Below, one piece after another: positions 34,046 to 42,911 of a stretch of 64,000 nt of DNA. Position 1 is the first letter of the stretch, and the number at the start of each line of letters is the position of its first letter. Source of the stretch: Flavobacterium sp. HSC-32F16 (GTDB lineage Bacteria; Bacteroidota; Bacteroidia; Flavobacteriales; Flavobacteriaceae); assembly GCF_024171645.1 (NCBI RefSeq), contig NZ_JALKAC010000001.1:62001-126000 (forward strand), in the 5' to 3' direction. Below the pieces are notes generated by a model that was not told the DNA's origin, ran no database searches, and saw nothing but the letters and a program-made list of their open reading frames with translations. A program made the position numbers and the translations under genes.

Positions 34046-35005
34046 CTATAATGCTGAATATTTCTTTGGCTTTAAGCCGATATGCTGTTCAAAAACTCTT
34101 GAAAAATGGCTTAAATTGGTAAATCCTAATTCATATCCAGCTTCTGAAACAGATAAATGTTTTTCTTTTAAAAGTCTGGCTGCTTCCTGCATTCTCATAA
34201 ATTGATAATATTCGAAAACGCCTTTTCCAAAAGTCTGTTTAAATAATTTTCGCAGTTTAGGTTCGCTCATTCCCGCTTCTTTGGCTAATGAAGCAATATC
34301 CGGCGCTTTGTCTAAATTAGACTGTAAATAAAATTTAATGCTATAAATTGCTTTTATATCTTTAATATGAATGCCGCTTGCCGGGGTTTGTTCTCGCTGC
34401 AGCAACATGGCAAAAATATGACATAAGAGTTCTTCGCATTTTAGTTTATTATAATGACTTTCTAAACTTTGAGGGACCAATTGGTGAATCATTTCGCCTG
34501 CCGTTGTAACCATTGCTGGAGAAATTCCGGTTTCGTAAGCAAAAGTATCCTGAGAAGAAAGTATGTTTGAGATAACAGGATGTTGTAGTTCGCTAAATCG
34601 TTGTTTTAAATAATCTCTTGAGGCAGAAATGGTAATGCTTCTAAAAAATGTATTTTGAGGCATTGCAATTACAGATGAAACCGACTGCATACAAATAAAA
34701 ACATTGGGCTGTTCAGGTAAGAGTTTTTCCTTTTGAACAGAACTATCAAAAATACCGCTGAGAAAAAATATTACATTTTCCTGTCCTTCTGGAATTATAT
34801 TTTTACGTTCAAGTACAATTTCTTCTTTTAAATAATAATTCCGAATCATCATTCGGAGATCATTTCCCCAATTAAAACCGGTCATATAACCTTCGCCTAA
34901 CTTTTCCGGAATATCAATAAAACGTCCGCGGACAGAAGCGCCAATTGCATCTGCCAGCTTATTAAGAATTCCAGAACCGTCTTTATCTACAACTTCAATT
35001 TTCAT
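34046..35005 (-). CDS. AraC-family regulator
   Basis: 319 residues. The N-terminal sensor region is unrecognised and the C-terminal double HTH is at about 215-318 (DIASLAKEAGMSEPKLRKLFKQTFGKGVFEYY; AGYELGFTNLSHFSRVFEQHIGLKPKKYS). It is divergent from the flavin monooxygenase at 35100 across a 94-base gap that must hold both promoters, so it very likely regulates that gene. It is followed by the second AraC gene on the same strand. Confidence 0.9.
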   Translation of the reverse strand: MKIEVVDKDGSGILNKLADAIGASVRGRFIDIPEKLGEGYMTGFNWGNDLRMMIRNYYLKEEIVLERKNIIPEGQENVIFFLSGIFDSSVQKEKLLPEQPNVFICMQSVSSVIAMPQNTFFRSITISASRDYLKQRFSELQHPVISNILSSQDTFAYETGISPAMVTTAGEMIHQLVPQSLESHYNKLKCEELLCHIFAMLLQREQTPASGIHIKDIKAIYSIKFYLQSNLDKAPDIASLAKEAGMSEPKLRKLFKQTFGKGVFEYYQFMRMQEAARLLKEKHLSVSEAGYELGFTNLSHFSRVFEQHIGLKPKKYSAL

Positions 35006-35099
35006 TTACGACTATTTTAATATCAAAAACGGATATTTTATCTATAAATATACAAATAATTTTGTAGTAGAAATTTAAACCAAACAAAAAGAACACATT

Positions 35100-36263
35100 A
35101 TGTTAATAGAAAATAAAAAAATAGCCATTGTTGGCGGCGGACCGGGAGGATTAACTCTTGCCCGATTGTTACAGGAAAAAGGGGCAGATGTAAAGGTCTA
35201 TGAAAGAGACGAAAACAAATACATTCGCCAGCAAGGTTCTACACTTGATCTGCATGAAGATACTGGTTTAAAAGCCCTGCTAACTGCGGGATTAATGGAT
35301 GAATTCAAAAAACACTACCGTCCCGGAGCTGATAAAATGAAAATTACAGATCGTACTATGGAGGTTGTTTACAATGATCATCATGAAAAAACCGAAGAAG
35401 ATTTTGGAAACGAGCATTTTAGACCAGAAATTGATCGAGGTCCGCTCCGTGATTTGTTGATTTCGTCGCTTAAAGAAGAAAATATAATATGGAATTCTAA
35501 ATTCATCGAAATGAAGTCATCAGGATCTGGCTGGGAAATTTCTTTTGAAAATGGAACAACCGCTTATGCCGATTTAGTTATCGCTTCTGATGGTGCCAAT
35601 TCACGTGTTAGAAAATATCTTACAGATATTCAGCCTATATTTTCGGGAGTAACTGCAATTGAAATCAATGTTTATAATGCTCAAAAAAATGCTCCTAAAT
35701 TGTGGAAATTGGTTAATGACGGAAAAATTTTTGCTTTAGAACAGGGAAAAACGGTTTTATGCAGTGCAAAAGGCGACGGAACACTTTCGGTCTTAATTGG
35801 TTTAAAAACAACACATGACTGGCTTGTTAAATCAGGAGTCGATTTTACTGATAAAACTGAAACTGCTCAATGGTTTAAAGAGGAATTTAAAAATTGGAAT
35901 CCGGATTGGCAGGAACTTTTTGAAAGTGATGCCATTTGGCTTACGCCGCGCCCAATGTATCATTTTCCATTAGATGAGTCTTGGAAACCAATGTCAAATC
36001 TTACTATGATTGGCGATGCTGCCCATCGTATGCCGCCATACGCAGGAGAAGGGGCAAACCAGGCTTTGGCAGATGCATTAGAATTATATGAAGTTTTAAC
36101 CTCTAATTTATTTGTAAATATGGAAGATGCAATTGGCTTTTTTGAAAAAAGAATGTGCGCCAGAACTTCTGAAATTACTGAAATTACCTTGCAGCAAACA
36201 GAAGCAATGCATGATGAAAATAACCTGCAGTTATTGATTGATTTCTTTAATGAAGTTTTTTAA
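35100..36263 (+). CDS. FAD-dependent monooxygenase, aromatic hydroxylase/Tet(X) superfamily
   Basis: 387 residues. The FAD loop is IVGGGPGGLTLARLLQEKG (about 9-27), with STLDLHEDTG, the DG-type motif ASDGANSRVRKYL, and GDAAHRMPPYAGEGANQALADA near residue 310. It belongs to the same family as the Tet(X)-like gene 32080-33210 but is more distant from Tet(X). It hydroxylates an unknown aromatic or polycyclic compound with NAD(P)H and O2. The divergent AraC gene 34046-35005 is the likely regulator. Confidence 0.85.
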   Translation: MLIENKKIAIVGGGPGGLTLARLLQEKGADVKVYERDENKYIRQQGSTLDLHEDTGLKALLTAGLMDEFKKHYRPGADKMKITDRTMEVVYNDHHEKTEEDFGNEHFRPEIDRGPLRDLLISSLKEENIIWNSKFIEMKSSGSGWEISFENGTTAYADLVIASDGANSRVRKYLTDIQPIFSGVTAIEINVYNAQKNAPKLWKLVNDGKIFALEQGKTVLCSAKGDGTLSVLIGLKTTHDWLVKSGVDFTDKTETAQWFKEEFKNWNPDWQELFESDAIWLTPRPMYHFPLDESWKPMSNLTMIGDAAHRMPPYAGEGANQALADALELYEVLTSNLFVNMEDAIGFFEKRMCARTSEITEITLQQTEAMHDENNLQLLIDFFNEVF

Positions 36264-36408
36264 AGTCACTTTGCATTCTCAGTATTAAGTCCTAAAAACT
36301 GAATAATGAGACTGTTACTGAATACTAAGCCTTTCTCTCAACTGGTCTAAAATACCACGATACAACAGTTAAAACTAATAATAAAGACGGACTAGTAAAT
36401 AACAAAAA

Positions 36409-36431
36409 AAAGCCACTCTTAAAGTGGCTTT
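36409..36431 (-). terminator. Terminator of the lipocalin-like lipoprotein gene
   Basis: AAAGCCACT and AGTGGCTTT pair around CTTAA. On the minus strand the stem is followed by a T-run. The gap 36264-36408 holds no gene. Confidence 0.85.
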
Positions 36432-36442
36432 AGCTATATATA

Positions 36443-36814
36443 TTATTCTATTTTTTTGAGAGTCAATTTTACCTCTTTGCTATCCAGAATTAATTCGTCG
36501 TTTGTTATTGTGCTTTCGCAAGGGTATGGAGTTCCTACTTCATCTTTAATCACTAAACTTTTCCCGCCTTTTGTCAAAGCGTATGTCCCATTTGTTATCT
36601 CTCTTGTCAAATATCCGGTAACATGTCCATCTTTTGTAAATGTTAGAGTCCCATCGGTTAGAATGACCGTTTTTAAGGAGTCAGACATAGGGATTTTGGG
36701 TTCTACGGCTGTTATTTTCCAAGAGTTAATCAGTTTATTTCTTCCCTTAGAACATGAAATCATTAATATTGCTGCCAATGCAAGCCCGAAGATAAATAAT
36801 TTAGAATTTTTCAT
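36443..36814 (-). CDS. Lipocalin-like lipoprotein
   Basis: 123 residues from the ATG at 36814. Longer in-frame starts up to 37012 would overlap the next gene and lack a signal peptide. The start gives a lipoprotein signal with lipobox LMISC (cysteine near residue 20). The mature part is a small beta-barrel pattern typical of Bacteroidota lipocalin-like domains (LINSWKITAVEP, GTLTFTKDGHVTGY, GTYALTKGGKSLVI, STITNDELILD). The role is unknown; it is probably on the periplasmic face of a membrane. Confidence 0.75.
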   Translation of the reverse strand: MKNSKLFIFGLALAAILMISCSKGRNKLINSWKITAVEPKIPMSDSLKTVILTDGTLTFTKDGHVTGYLTREITNGTYALTKGGKSLVIKDEVGTPYPCESTITNDELILDSKEVKLTLKKIE

Positions 36815-36968
36815 GATTTTGTGATTAATAATTAGACAGGAAAAAGATACAAAAAAAAGTTTTACCCCTAACATTTTATTAACATAAAAAGAATTAAAAC
36901 ATCTGATTTCTAATATTTTATTAAAATTAACCCGCTTTTTTAAGATTTGATCAGCCTTAAACAATCGT

Positions 36969-37697
36969 TCATAATTTGATAGAAGAGACGCAATTATTGG
37001 TGTCATTGCCAATCTCTTTCCAAAATGGTTTTGCTTTTAGACTTTTGATATTCCATTGTTTTTCATTTTTAAAATATTCATACAAAACCACGACGGTTTT
37101 TGGCTCTCCCAAAATATAAGCGATTCCGTTGCCTTCAATTTCAGTTTCCAGAATACTTATTTTCTGTTTTACAATTTCTGGCTGCAAAGGATTAATTATA
37201 TAATGATCAAAAGGAAAACTTCCATCTAAATCTGGAAAAATATCTCTTTGATTATAAGCATAAATAAAGCTGAATACTTTTTTGTGCATAGACAGATTCC
37301 GATTAATCTCGTACAAATGAGAAAGCGATGTAACATCACCAATCAGGTAATAATAAGCTGCTGAATCGTCAACAAGTAATTTTCCTTTTGGCGGTTTAAA
37401 ATATAAAATATCATCCTTTTCGAGTGTTCTTACCCAATTAGCTCCTTTTCCTTTTGAAAAAGTACATATTGCAACATCAATAATCTGATGAACCGGCTCG
37501 TAATTCCAAATAGAATATTTGCGGGTTTCGAGGTTGGGGAATGAGAGGCAGTCGCCCAAAAAAATATCTATTGTAAACCCCGGAATATATTCCATTTTCT
37601 CAAAGTCAGAACTTTGAATTTTCAAATGAAATACGTGTCTGTTGATCTGCTTAATGTCAATTAATCTGCCTTTCTGAATTTCATGGTTTGTCTGCAT
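36969..37697 (-). CDS. Siderophore-interacting protein-like flavoreductase
   Basis: 242 residues. The N-terminal FAD-binding barrel has ETRKYSIWNYEP (flavin-binding RxYS) and the C-terminal half is a NAD(P)-binding-like domain with YYYLIGDVTSLSHL. The family reduces ferric siderophores or other substrates; the specificity is unknown. It is divergent from nothing and lies downstream of the Crp-type gene on the same strand, which suggests the regulator controls it. Confidence 0.75.
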   Translation of the reverse strand: MQTNHEIQKGRLIDIKQINRHVFHLKIQSSDFEKMEYIPGFTIDIFLGDCLSFPNLETRKYSIWNYEPVHQIIDVAICTFSKGKGANWVRTLEKDDILYFKPPKGKLLVDDSAAYYYLIGDVTSLSHLYEINRNLSMHKKVFSFIYAYNQRDIFPDLDGSFPFDHYIINPLQPEIVKQKISILETEIEGNGIAYILGEPKTVVVLYEYFKNEKQWNIKSLKAKPFWKEIGNDTNNCVSSIKL

Positions 37698-37760
37698 AAT
37701 TTTTAAATTTGATGCAAAGATGAAACTTGAAAAAAGAGTAATTATTGACTTAAGTCAAAA

Positions 37761-38330
37761 TCAGATTTTTGATTTTAACCGACTTAGAGTTTCTTGAGAA
37801 ATATTTAAGTAAGAGGCTACCATTTTGTTCGGTAAACGCTGCACTAATTTTGGATTTTGGTTTAGCAGTAACTTATAACGTTCTTTAGCGTCCATGGTTA
37901 TAAACGACATTAATCGCTTTGTGTTGGTTATATAAGCAACTTCCAGATAATGTCTGTAGAATTTTTCCCAAGCGGGAACTAAATCTATCAAATGATAAAA
38001 ATCTTTTTGAGTAATACACAATAACTCTGTTTCTTCAAGTGCCTGAATAAATTCAAAAGAAGGTTCATTAGTAATAAAACTGACTAAAGCCGTGGCAAAA
38101 TTATCTTCAAAAGCCAGATAACGTGTAGAATCCAGTCCTTCTTCATTAATAAAAAAGATACGCAGACAACCTTTGCCAACGAAAAACATTCGCTGGCTGG
38201 TTTGTCCGTGTGTTACCAAAATTTCATTTCTTTTTGGCTTTAAAGGTTTAAAAAAAGATAATATCGTTTCCATTTCGGAATCGTTTACAATAATCTCTTT
38301 TCGGATATAATTTTCTATTTGTTTATACAT
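37761..38330 (-). CDS. Crp/Fnr-family regulator
   Basis: 189 residues. It has a cyclic-nucleotide-binding-like beta roll (about 15-125; RMFFVGKGCLRIFFINEEG) and a C-terminal winged helix ending VQRLPNKMVASYLNISQETLSRL. There are no cysteines for an Fe-S cluster, so it is not Fnr itself. A paralogue lies at 47325-47900. It is 63 bases upstream of the siderophore-interacting gene and 34 bases behind the DUF2798 gene. Confidence 0.85.
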   Translation of the reverse strand: MYKQIENYIRKEIIVNDSEMETILSFFKPLKPKRNEILVTHGQTSQRMFFVGKGCLRIFFINEEGLDSTRYLAFEDNFATALVSFITNEPSFEFIQALEETELLCITQKDFYHLIDLVPAWEKFYRHYLEVAYITNTKRLMSFITMDAKERYKLLLNQNPKLVQRLPNKMVASYLNISQETLSRLKSKI

Positions 38331-38364
38331 TGATTTTCTTTTAAAACATTTAAAAACTATATAT

Positions 38365-38589
38365 TTATTGGTTATTAGTTACTTTTTCTGAAAGTTTTCT
38401 GGCATTTGGAATTATCAAAAAGGCTGCTATATAAGCAACCGGAAGCATAATTGTCCAGGCTTTTAGAAATTTTAAAAACCAATCTTCACCAAATCCGTAA
38501 TTGCGAATTAAACCCACAAAGGCCATTATAAGTGTCATTGGAATTACAACAAATAAAGTGTTAACATACTTAAAGTGTCTCTTTTTCAT
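38365..38589 (-). CDS. DUF2798-type small membrane protein
   Basis: 74 residues from the internal ATG at 38589; the longer reading frame starts without a good signal. It has two membrane helices (NTLFVVIPMTLIMAFVGLI and LPVAYIAAFLIIP) as in DUF2798. Upstream on the minus strand, GCATCTTTG resembles a -7 box. Function unknown. It sits in front of the Crp-type gene. Confidence 0.65.
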   Translation of the reverse strand: MKKRHFKYVNTLFVVIPMTLIMAFVGLIRNYGFGEDWFLKFLKAWTIMLPVAYIAAFLIIPNARKLSEKVTNNQ

Positions 38590-38711
38590 TTTTTTAAATT
38601 TTAAATTAATACAAGCGCAAAGATGCGTTGGAGGTACTAATTCAAAATTGACATAAGTCAAAAAAGGCTTATTCAGAAAAGATAATTACTTTGAAAGTTT
38701 GTTAAAAAGAA

Positions 38712-39644
38712 TTAATTCAGGGTTAAAGCTCCCAGAATTTCTTCATACATAAACGGACCGCCGGGATATTTTGCAGTATAATCCAGATTCATCCAGACTT
38801 GTCCGCGTTCATCTATATGATAATGCAGTTTTTTACCATAACTTTCTTTTTGAAAAAGAACATTTTTAATTAGATAATTGATTTTTTCAAGATCAATCAT
38901 TGAACCAATTAATATTTCTGGGTAAATATGGCCTTTAGTATGAATGAGCCTTGGCGTGCCTCCGATAGAACGAATCGCCGCAGCCATTAAAATTGAATGA
39001 TCATCGCAGTCTCCAGAGAAATATTCTAATGATTCGCTGGCAGTGGCAATATAATCGCCGTCTTTTGGGTCGTTTACATAATTCCAGCGTCCGTTAATTT
39101 CTTTAAAAACAGCAAAACACTGAATAATAGTTCGGTAGTCTGAGTAGCCTTTAATTCCTTTAAAATGCTTTGTAGTAGCCATAATGGCAAAATTTCGCAC
39201 TTTTGGGTTTTGATATTCTATGGCGCTGATAATTTTTGATCGATTTGGAAACGGAAGCAGTTTGGCTACAATAATATCCTGCGGATACGGATTGTCTGAC
39301 ATGGTATAAATCATCGAATTATAATCTTCAGAAATCTCGCTGAAACCATAATTTCCAATGACCGATCCGTAGAATAAAATCAATAGATAAACTGCAACGC
39401 ATAAAATAATTATGGTTCGCAGATACATCAGCAAAAAGAAAATCGCGGCAAAAACAAAAATGAATATAAAAACACGATCGAGATTGAAAGCCCATTCTAA
39501 ATCGATAAGATTTTGATGCAGAATGATAAATATCGGAATTGTAATAAAAAGACTCAACACAGAAATAATAATCCTATCCCAAGGCGATTTCACCTGTAAT
39601 TTGGATTTTAACTGCGGAAGGTCAATTTTAGGAAAATTTATCAT
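38712..39644 (-). CDS. Membrane-anchored transglutaminase-like protein
   Basis: 310 residues from the ATG at 39644; the longer frame begins with TTG. Three or so membrane helices occupy the first ~100 residues. A transglutaminase/cysteine-protease-like domain follows with the triad C213 (SGDCDDHS), H239 (TKGHIYPE) and D288 (WMNLDYT). Such domains act as peptidases or in cell-envelope modification. It is the next gene after, and only 18 bases from, the substrate-binding-protein-like gene upstream. Confidence 0.75.
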   Translation of the reverse strand: MINFPKIDLPQLKSKLQVKSPWDRIIISVLSLFITIPIFIILHQNLIDLEWAFNLDRVFIFIFVFAAIFFLLMYLRTIIILCVAVYLLILFYGSVIGNYGFSEISEDYNSMIYTMSDNPYPQDIIVAKLLPFPNRSKIISAIEYQNPKVRNFAIMATTKHFKGIKGYSDYRTIIQCFAVFKEINGRWNYVNDPKDGDYIATASESLEYFSGDCDDHSILMAAAIRSIGGTPRLIHTKGHIYPEILIGSMIDLEKINYLIKNVLFQKESYGKKLHYHIDERGQVWMNLDYTAKYPGGPFMYEEILGALTLN

Positions 39645-39662
39645 AAGAATCAAAAGCAGTAT

Positions 39663-40514
39663 TTACAGCGCTTTTACCGTTTCAACAAAAGTACTTTTTT
39701 TATCAATAATTCCCAGATCAAATAATTGATTTTGAATTTTGATAAATGCTTTTTCGGTTAAATTTTTTTGAGACCATTGCGTTAATTTCAGCCATTCCTG
39801 AATATCTTCTGTTTTTTGATTAAATAATTCGGCCAAAGTTTTGTCTATGTCAGGAATCTGAGCAAAATCATGCGTGGTTTTATTGATAATTTCCAATACT
39901 TTTTCAACCACTTTTGGATTCTTTTTTAAGAACTCATCACGAACCGTTATCACAAATGAAGGCCATGGAGTAGGGCAGTCGCCCACACGTCTAAAAATTC
40001 CCTGGTCTACTAATGGTTTGGTCATAAAGCGCTCCCACATAAAATAATCTGCAGTTCCGTTGGTTAAAGCTTCAACAGCACCGTCAATCGTATTTATAAT
40101 TTCAAATTGTAAATCATCACTTTTCCAGCCTTGTTCATCTGCATTTACATACGCCATCAATTGTGATCCTGAACCAATTCTGGAAATAGCTGCTTTTTTA
40201 TTCTCTAAATCTTTTATAGTTTCAAAATTAGATTTTGCAGCAACGTGTATTCCCCAAATTAAAGGCGATTGTACATAAATCTGAACAATTTTACTGGGAT
40301 TTCCTGCTGTTATATCTTTTACAATTCCTTCAGTTAAAATCACGGCCATATCAGCTTCGCCTTCGCGCAGCATCTCACACATTTTACCGGTGCCTTCAGG
40401 AACGTTTTTCCATTGTAAATCGATATTTTCTGCTTCAAATTCGCCATTTTCAATGCATAAATGCCATGGCAGATTGAAGTGCTCAGGAACACCTGCAATT
40501 TTTACAGTTTTCAT
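39663..40514 (-). CDS. NMT1/SsuA-like substrate-binding-fold protein lacking a signal peptide
   Basis: 283 residues of the type 2 periplasmic-binding fold (NMT1/THI5-like). Seen are KIAGVPEHFNLPWHLCIENGEF, EGTGKMCEMLREGEADMAVILTEG, AAISRIGSGSQLMAY and a late WPSFVITVRDEFLKKNPKVVEKVLEII. ABC-transporter binding proteins of this type are exported, but here the first residues (MKTVKIAGVPEHF) are the first strand of the fold, with no signal peptide and no permease gene nearby. It could be a cytoplasmic enzyme or sensor of the same fold. It is co-transcribed with the transglutaminase-like gene. Confidence 0.7.
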   Translation of the reverse strand: MKTVKIAGVPEHFNLPWHLCIENGEFEAENIDLQWKNVPEGTGKMCEMLREGEADMAVILTEGIVKDITAGNPSKIVQIYVQSPLIWGIHVAAKSNFETIKDLENKKAAISRIGSGSQLMAYVNADEQGWKSDDLQFEIINTIDGAVEALTNGTADYFMWERFMTKPLVDQGIFRRVGDCPTPWPSFVITVRDEFLKKNPKVVEKVLEIINKTTHDFAQIPDIDKTLAELFNQKTEDIQEWLKLTQWSQKNLTEKAFIKIQNQLFDLGIIDKKSTFVETVKAL

Positions 40515-40565
40515 TATAGTTTGAGTTTAAGTTAAGTCTGGTATGCGTATGCTTAAGTTTTTGCT

Positions 40566-41039
40566 TTAATTTTTTAATAAATCGGCCCTGTGTTTGTCTG
40601 AAAGACAAGGTTCTGCGTATTGAATTGTATCATTTGATTCATACTCGCGTAAAACGCTTCTTAAAATCGAATAATCAACATCTCGAACAACTTCTACTGA
40701 TATAAAATTATCATTTAATCCTTCTGATAAACAATTAATTGCTTTTAGTTTTTCTCTAATAATTTCTTTATCAAAACCTTTTTCTAAAATGATTACCTGA
40801 ACGATTGAATTTCCTGAATTTTCTATCGTTTCTCTGTAAACCAAACGTTTTTCTTCTTCATCAAATTCGGCGTAAAATAAATCATCTGTGGCGATCAGTG
40901 GTCCAAAAAATGGAATATTATCTAATTTAAAAAGTCCTTTTTCTAAATCTACAATTTCAGCCCACATCGTTTCTGAAACCGTTTCTTCTAAATAATCACT
41001 ATAATATTTAAATAATATTTTTTTATGTGTTTCCTGCAT
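40566..41039 (-). CDS. DUF4265-type protein
   Basis: 157 residues from the ATG at 41039, which overlaps the stop of the VOC gene as TAATG, a strong sign of translational coupling; the longer frame to 41129 runs into that gene. Its layout (ETMWAEIVDLEKGLFKLDNIPFFGPLIATDDLFYAEFD) matches DUF4265, a family of unknown function often seen beside immunity-type genes. No toxin is adjacent. It follows the VOC gene on the minus strand. Confidence 0.7.
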   Translation of the reverse strand: MQETHKKILFKYYSDYLEETVSETMWAEIVDLEKGLFKLDNIPFFGPLIATDDLFYAEFDEEEKRLVYRETIENSGNSIVQVIILEKGFDKEIIREKLKAINCLSEGLNDNFISVEVVRDVDYSILRSVLREYESNDTIQYAEPCLSDKHRADLLKN

Positions 41040-41431
41040 TATTCTATTTCGCTTATTACAGCTTTTAATGGTGATATAATTATGCGATAACCGTCCGGAT
41101 CCTGAATCATGGTTCCGTTTTCGTTCCAAAAAGGATTTACTGCGGTTATCACTGCAATATTGTGGTGTGTAATTTTCTTAATTAATTCGTTATAATCTGA
41201 AATCGTTTTGGGATAAAGCACTGTTATGTCATCTTCATCAAAGGTATGATTCGCATTTACATGAGACTGTGTAAATTCAAAATGCCAGTCGAGACCTGAT
41301 TTTCCAATAAAAATTCCGTTATAATTGTTATGTTTTTCAAAACCTCCCAAGAGTTCAAAACCTAATATATTGACGTAAAAATCCTCAATTTTATTTAAAT
41401 TATTGGTATGTCTGGCAACTCTTAAAAACAT
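41039..41431 (-). CDS. VOC-superfamily protein
   Basis: 130 residues from the internal ATG at 41431; a TTG at 41458 is the other option. The fold signature is FLRVARHTNNLNKIEDFYVNILGFE, and the end DPDGYRIIISPL lacks the usual glutamate. Function unknown. Its stop overlaps the ATG of the DUF4265 gene. Confidence 0.7.
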   Translation of the reverse strand: MFLRVARHTNNLNKIEDFYVNILGFELLGGFEKHNNYNGIFIGKSGLDWHFEFTQSHVNANHTFDEDDITVLYPKTISDYNELIKKITHHNIAVITAVNPFWNENGTMIQDPDGYRIIISPLKAVISEIE

Positions 41432-41467
41432 AAATTTTAGATTTAAAAAAATTATCAAATTTTCTAA

Positions 41468-42337
41468 TTAATTCCCCGCCAATTTATTTAATGTATAGGT
41501 AATCAATTCATCTACTGCTTTATAAGGATCTTCGCTAAAAGTTCCGGAAGCACGATTGGCAATAATAGCATTTAAAGATAAGGCATTATGACCTAAAAGC
41601 GAAGAAAGGCCATAAATTGCTGCTGTTTCCATCTCTAAATTGGTAATTCGGTTATCATTAAAATTAAAATTATCCATTTTACTATTCAGCTCTTCATCCT
41701 GGATATTTAAACGCAAAACGCGTCCCTGAGGACCATAAAAACCTCCGGCTGTTGCCGTTATTCCTTTAAAAATTTTGTCTGATTCGATAATTTTCTCCAG
41801 TTTTTCAGAACATGGAATCACGTAAGGTCTTCCTTTTCTAATATCCCAGTTGGTGTGATAAATAAAAGCATCTTCGAGAGCTGTATTCGAAACTTCATCA
41901 ATTAAATAGGAGCGAAGCATATTGTCTAATCCCAGTCCGAATTTTGACATAACAAAGCTGTCAACAGGAATATCTTCCTGCAGCGATCCTGAAGTTCCAA
42001 TTCTGATAATATTTAAAGAAGTTAGTTTTTCTTTTGGTTGACGTGTTTTTAAATCAATATTTACCAACGCATCTAATTCGTTTACAACAATATCAATATT
42101 ATCAGGACCAATTCCGGTAGACATTACAGAGATTCTTTTTCCTTTATAAATTCCGGTTTGGGTTTTAAATTCTCTCTTTTGTGTCGAATATTCGATTGAA
42201 TCAAAAAACTGAGTAATTTTTTCAACTCTGTTCTGGTCTCCAACAAAAATTATATCGTTGGCAATATGTTCTGGACGAAGGTTTAAGTGGTAAACACTTC
42301 CATCCGGATTAAGTATTAATTCTGATTGTTTTATCAT
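41468..42337 (-). CDS. Nucleoside phosphorylase (uridine phosphorylase-like)
   Basis: 289 residues of the NP-I family. The phosphate-binding and glycine motifs are FVGDQNRVEKI, VMSTGIGPDNIDIVVNE and IIRIGTSGSLQEDI, with the nucleoside-binding NLEMETAAIYGL near residue 235. The enzyme splits nucleosides phosphorolytically to base and ribose-1-phosphate; the length and GTSG/EMET features fit uridine or purine nucleoside phosphorylase, and I cannot decide. It is monocistronic or starts the run ending in DUF4265. Confidence 0.85.
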   Translation of the reverse strand: MIKQSELILNPDGSVYHLNLRPEHIANDIIFVGDQNRVEKITQFFDSIEYSTQKREFKTQTGIYKGKRISVMSTGIGPDNIDIVVNELDALVNIDLKTRQPKEKLTSLNIIRIGTSGSLQEDIPVDSFVMSKFGLGLDNMLRSYLIDEVSNTALEDAFIYHTNWDIRKGRPYVIPCSEKLEKIIESDKIFKGITATAGGFYGPQGRVLRLNIQDEELNSKMDNFNFNDNRITNLEMETAAIYGLSSLLGHNALSLNAIIANRASGTFSEDPYKAVDELITYTLNKLAGN

Positions 42338-42448
42338 TTTTTTTCTTTTTGAGGTACAAAGATTTAAAGAGGTAAAGGGTCATTTTTTTTCTGCAGAGGC
42401 ACAGCAGTGTCTCTCATTTATTTCAAGTTCGTATAACCTGAAACTATT

Positions 42449-42781
42449 TTACCCTCCAACTCTTTTGGTTTTAAATCCTTTTTCTTTTAAAATAGCCATA
42501 ATTTTATCTCGGTAGTCGCCTTGTATAATGATAGAATCATCTTTAAAAGTACCGCCAACGCTTAGTTTTGTTTTAATTTCTTTGGCTAGTAATTTAAAAT
42601 CTTCATCGCTTCCCTCATAACCTTCGATTATGGTAGTGGCTTTTCCTTTTCGCTTTTCGAATTTACAAATCATAGGTTCTTTCTGAATATAAAGAACATG
42701 GTCCTGTTCTTGAATTTCTTCCGGTTCGTTTGATTCTACGTGATCAGGAAATAAGTTTTTTAATTGATCTTTAAAGTCCAT
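42449..42781 (-). CDS. SUI1/eIF1-like translation factor (YciH)
   Basis: 110 residues. The C-terminal SUI1 domain (about 36-110) has the hallmark RKGKATTIIEGYEGSDEDFKLLAKE and VGGTFKDDSIIIQGD, ending LKEKGFKTKRVGG. In bacteria such proteins bind near the ribosomal P site and are thought to influence start-codon selection or stress response. No partner is adjacent. Confidence 0.9.
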   Translation of the reverse strand: MDFKDQLKNLFPDHVESNEPEEIQEQDHVLYIQKEPMICKFEKRKGKATTIIEGYEGSDEDFKLLAKEIKTKLSVGGTFKDDSIIIQGDYRDKIMAILKEKGFKTKRVGG

Positions 42782-42832
42782 ATTTTTTTATTCTGTAAAA
42801 TAAATTTCCAACCATAAAGGTATTTAAAAATT

Positions 42833-42894
42833 AAATTCCAAACCCCATAACAGAGTTTGGAATTTGGAATTTTTTATCCTGACAGTATCAGGAT
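42833..42894 (-). terminator. Two hairpins after the oxygenase gene
   Basis: ATCCTGA-CAGTA-TCAGGAT (42876-42894) and the perfect 11-bp stem AAATTCCAAAC/GTTTGGAATTT (42833-42865) lie in the order in which transcription leaves the gene 42912-43862. They probably form a tandem terminator. Confidence 0.7.
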
Positions 42895-42911
42895 TGGAAT
42901 TTGTTTAATTT

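Noticed and set aside
36815..37012. 66-residue N-terminal extension of the lipocalin-like gene
   Set aside because: It overlaps the siderophore-interacting gene and would hide the lipoprotein signal that begins at 36814.
40566..41039. DUF4265 protein as an immunity protein of a toxin system
   Set aside because: No toxin-like gene is adjacent; only a VOC protein is coupled to it.
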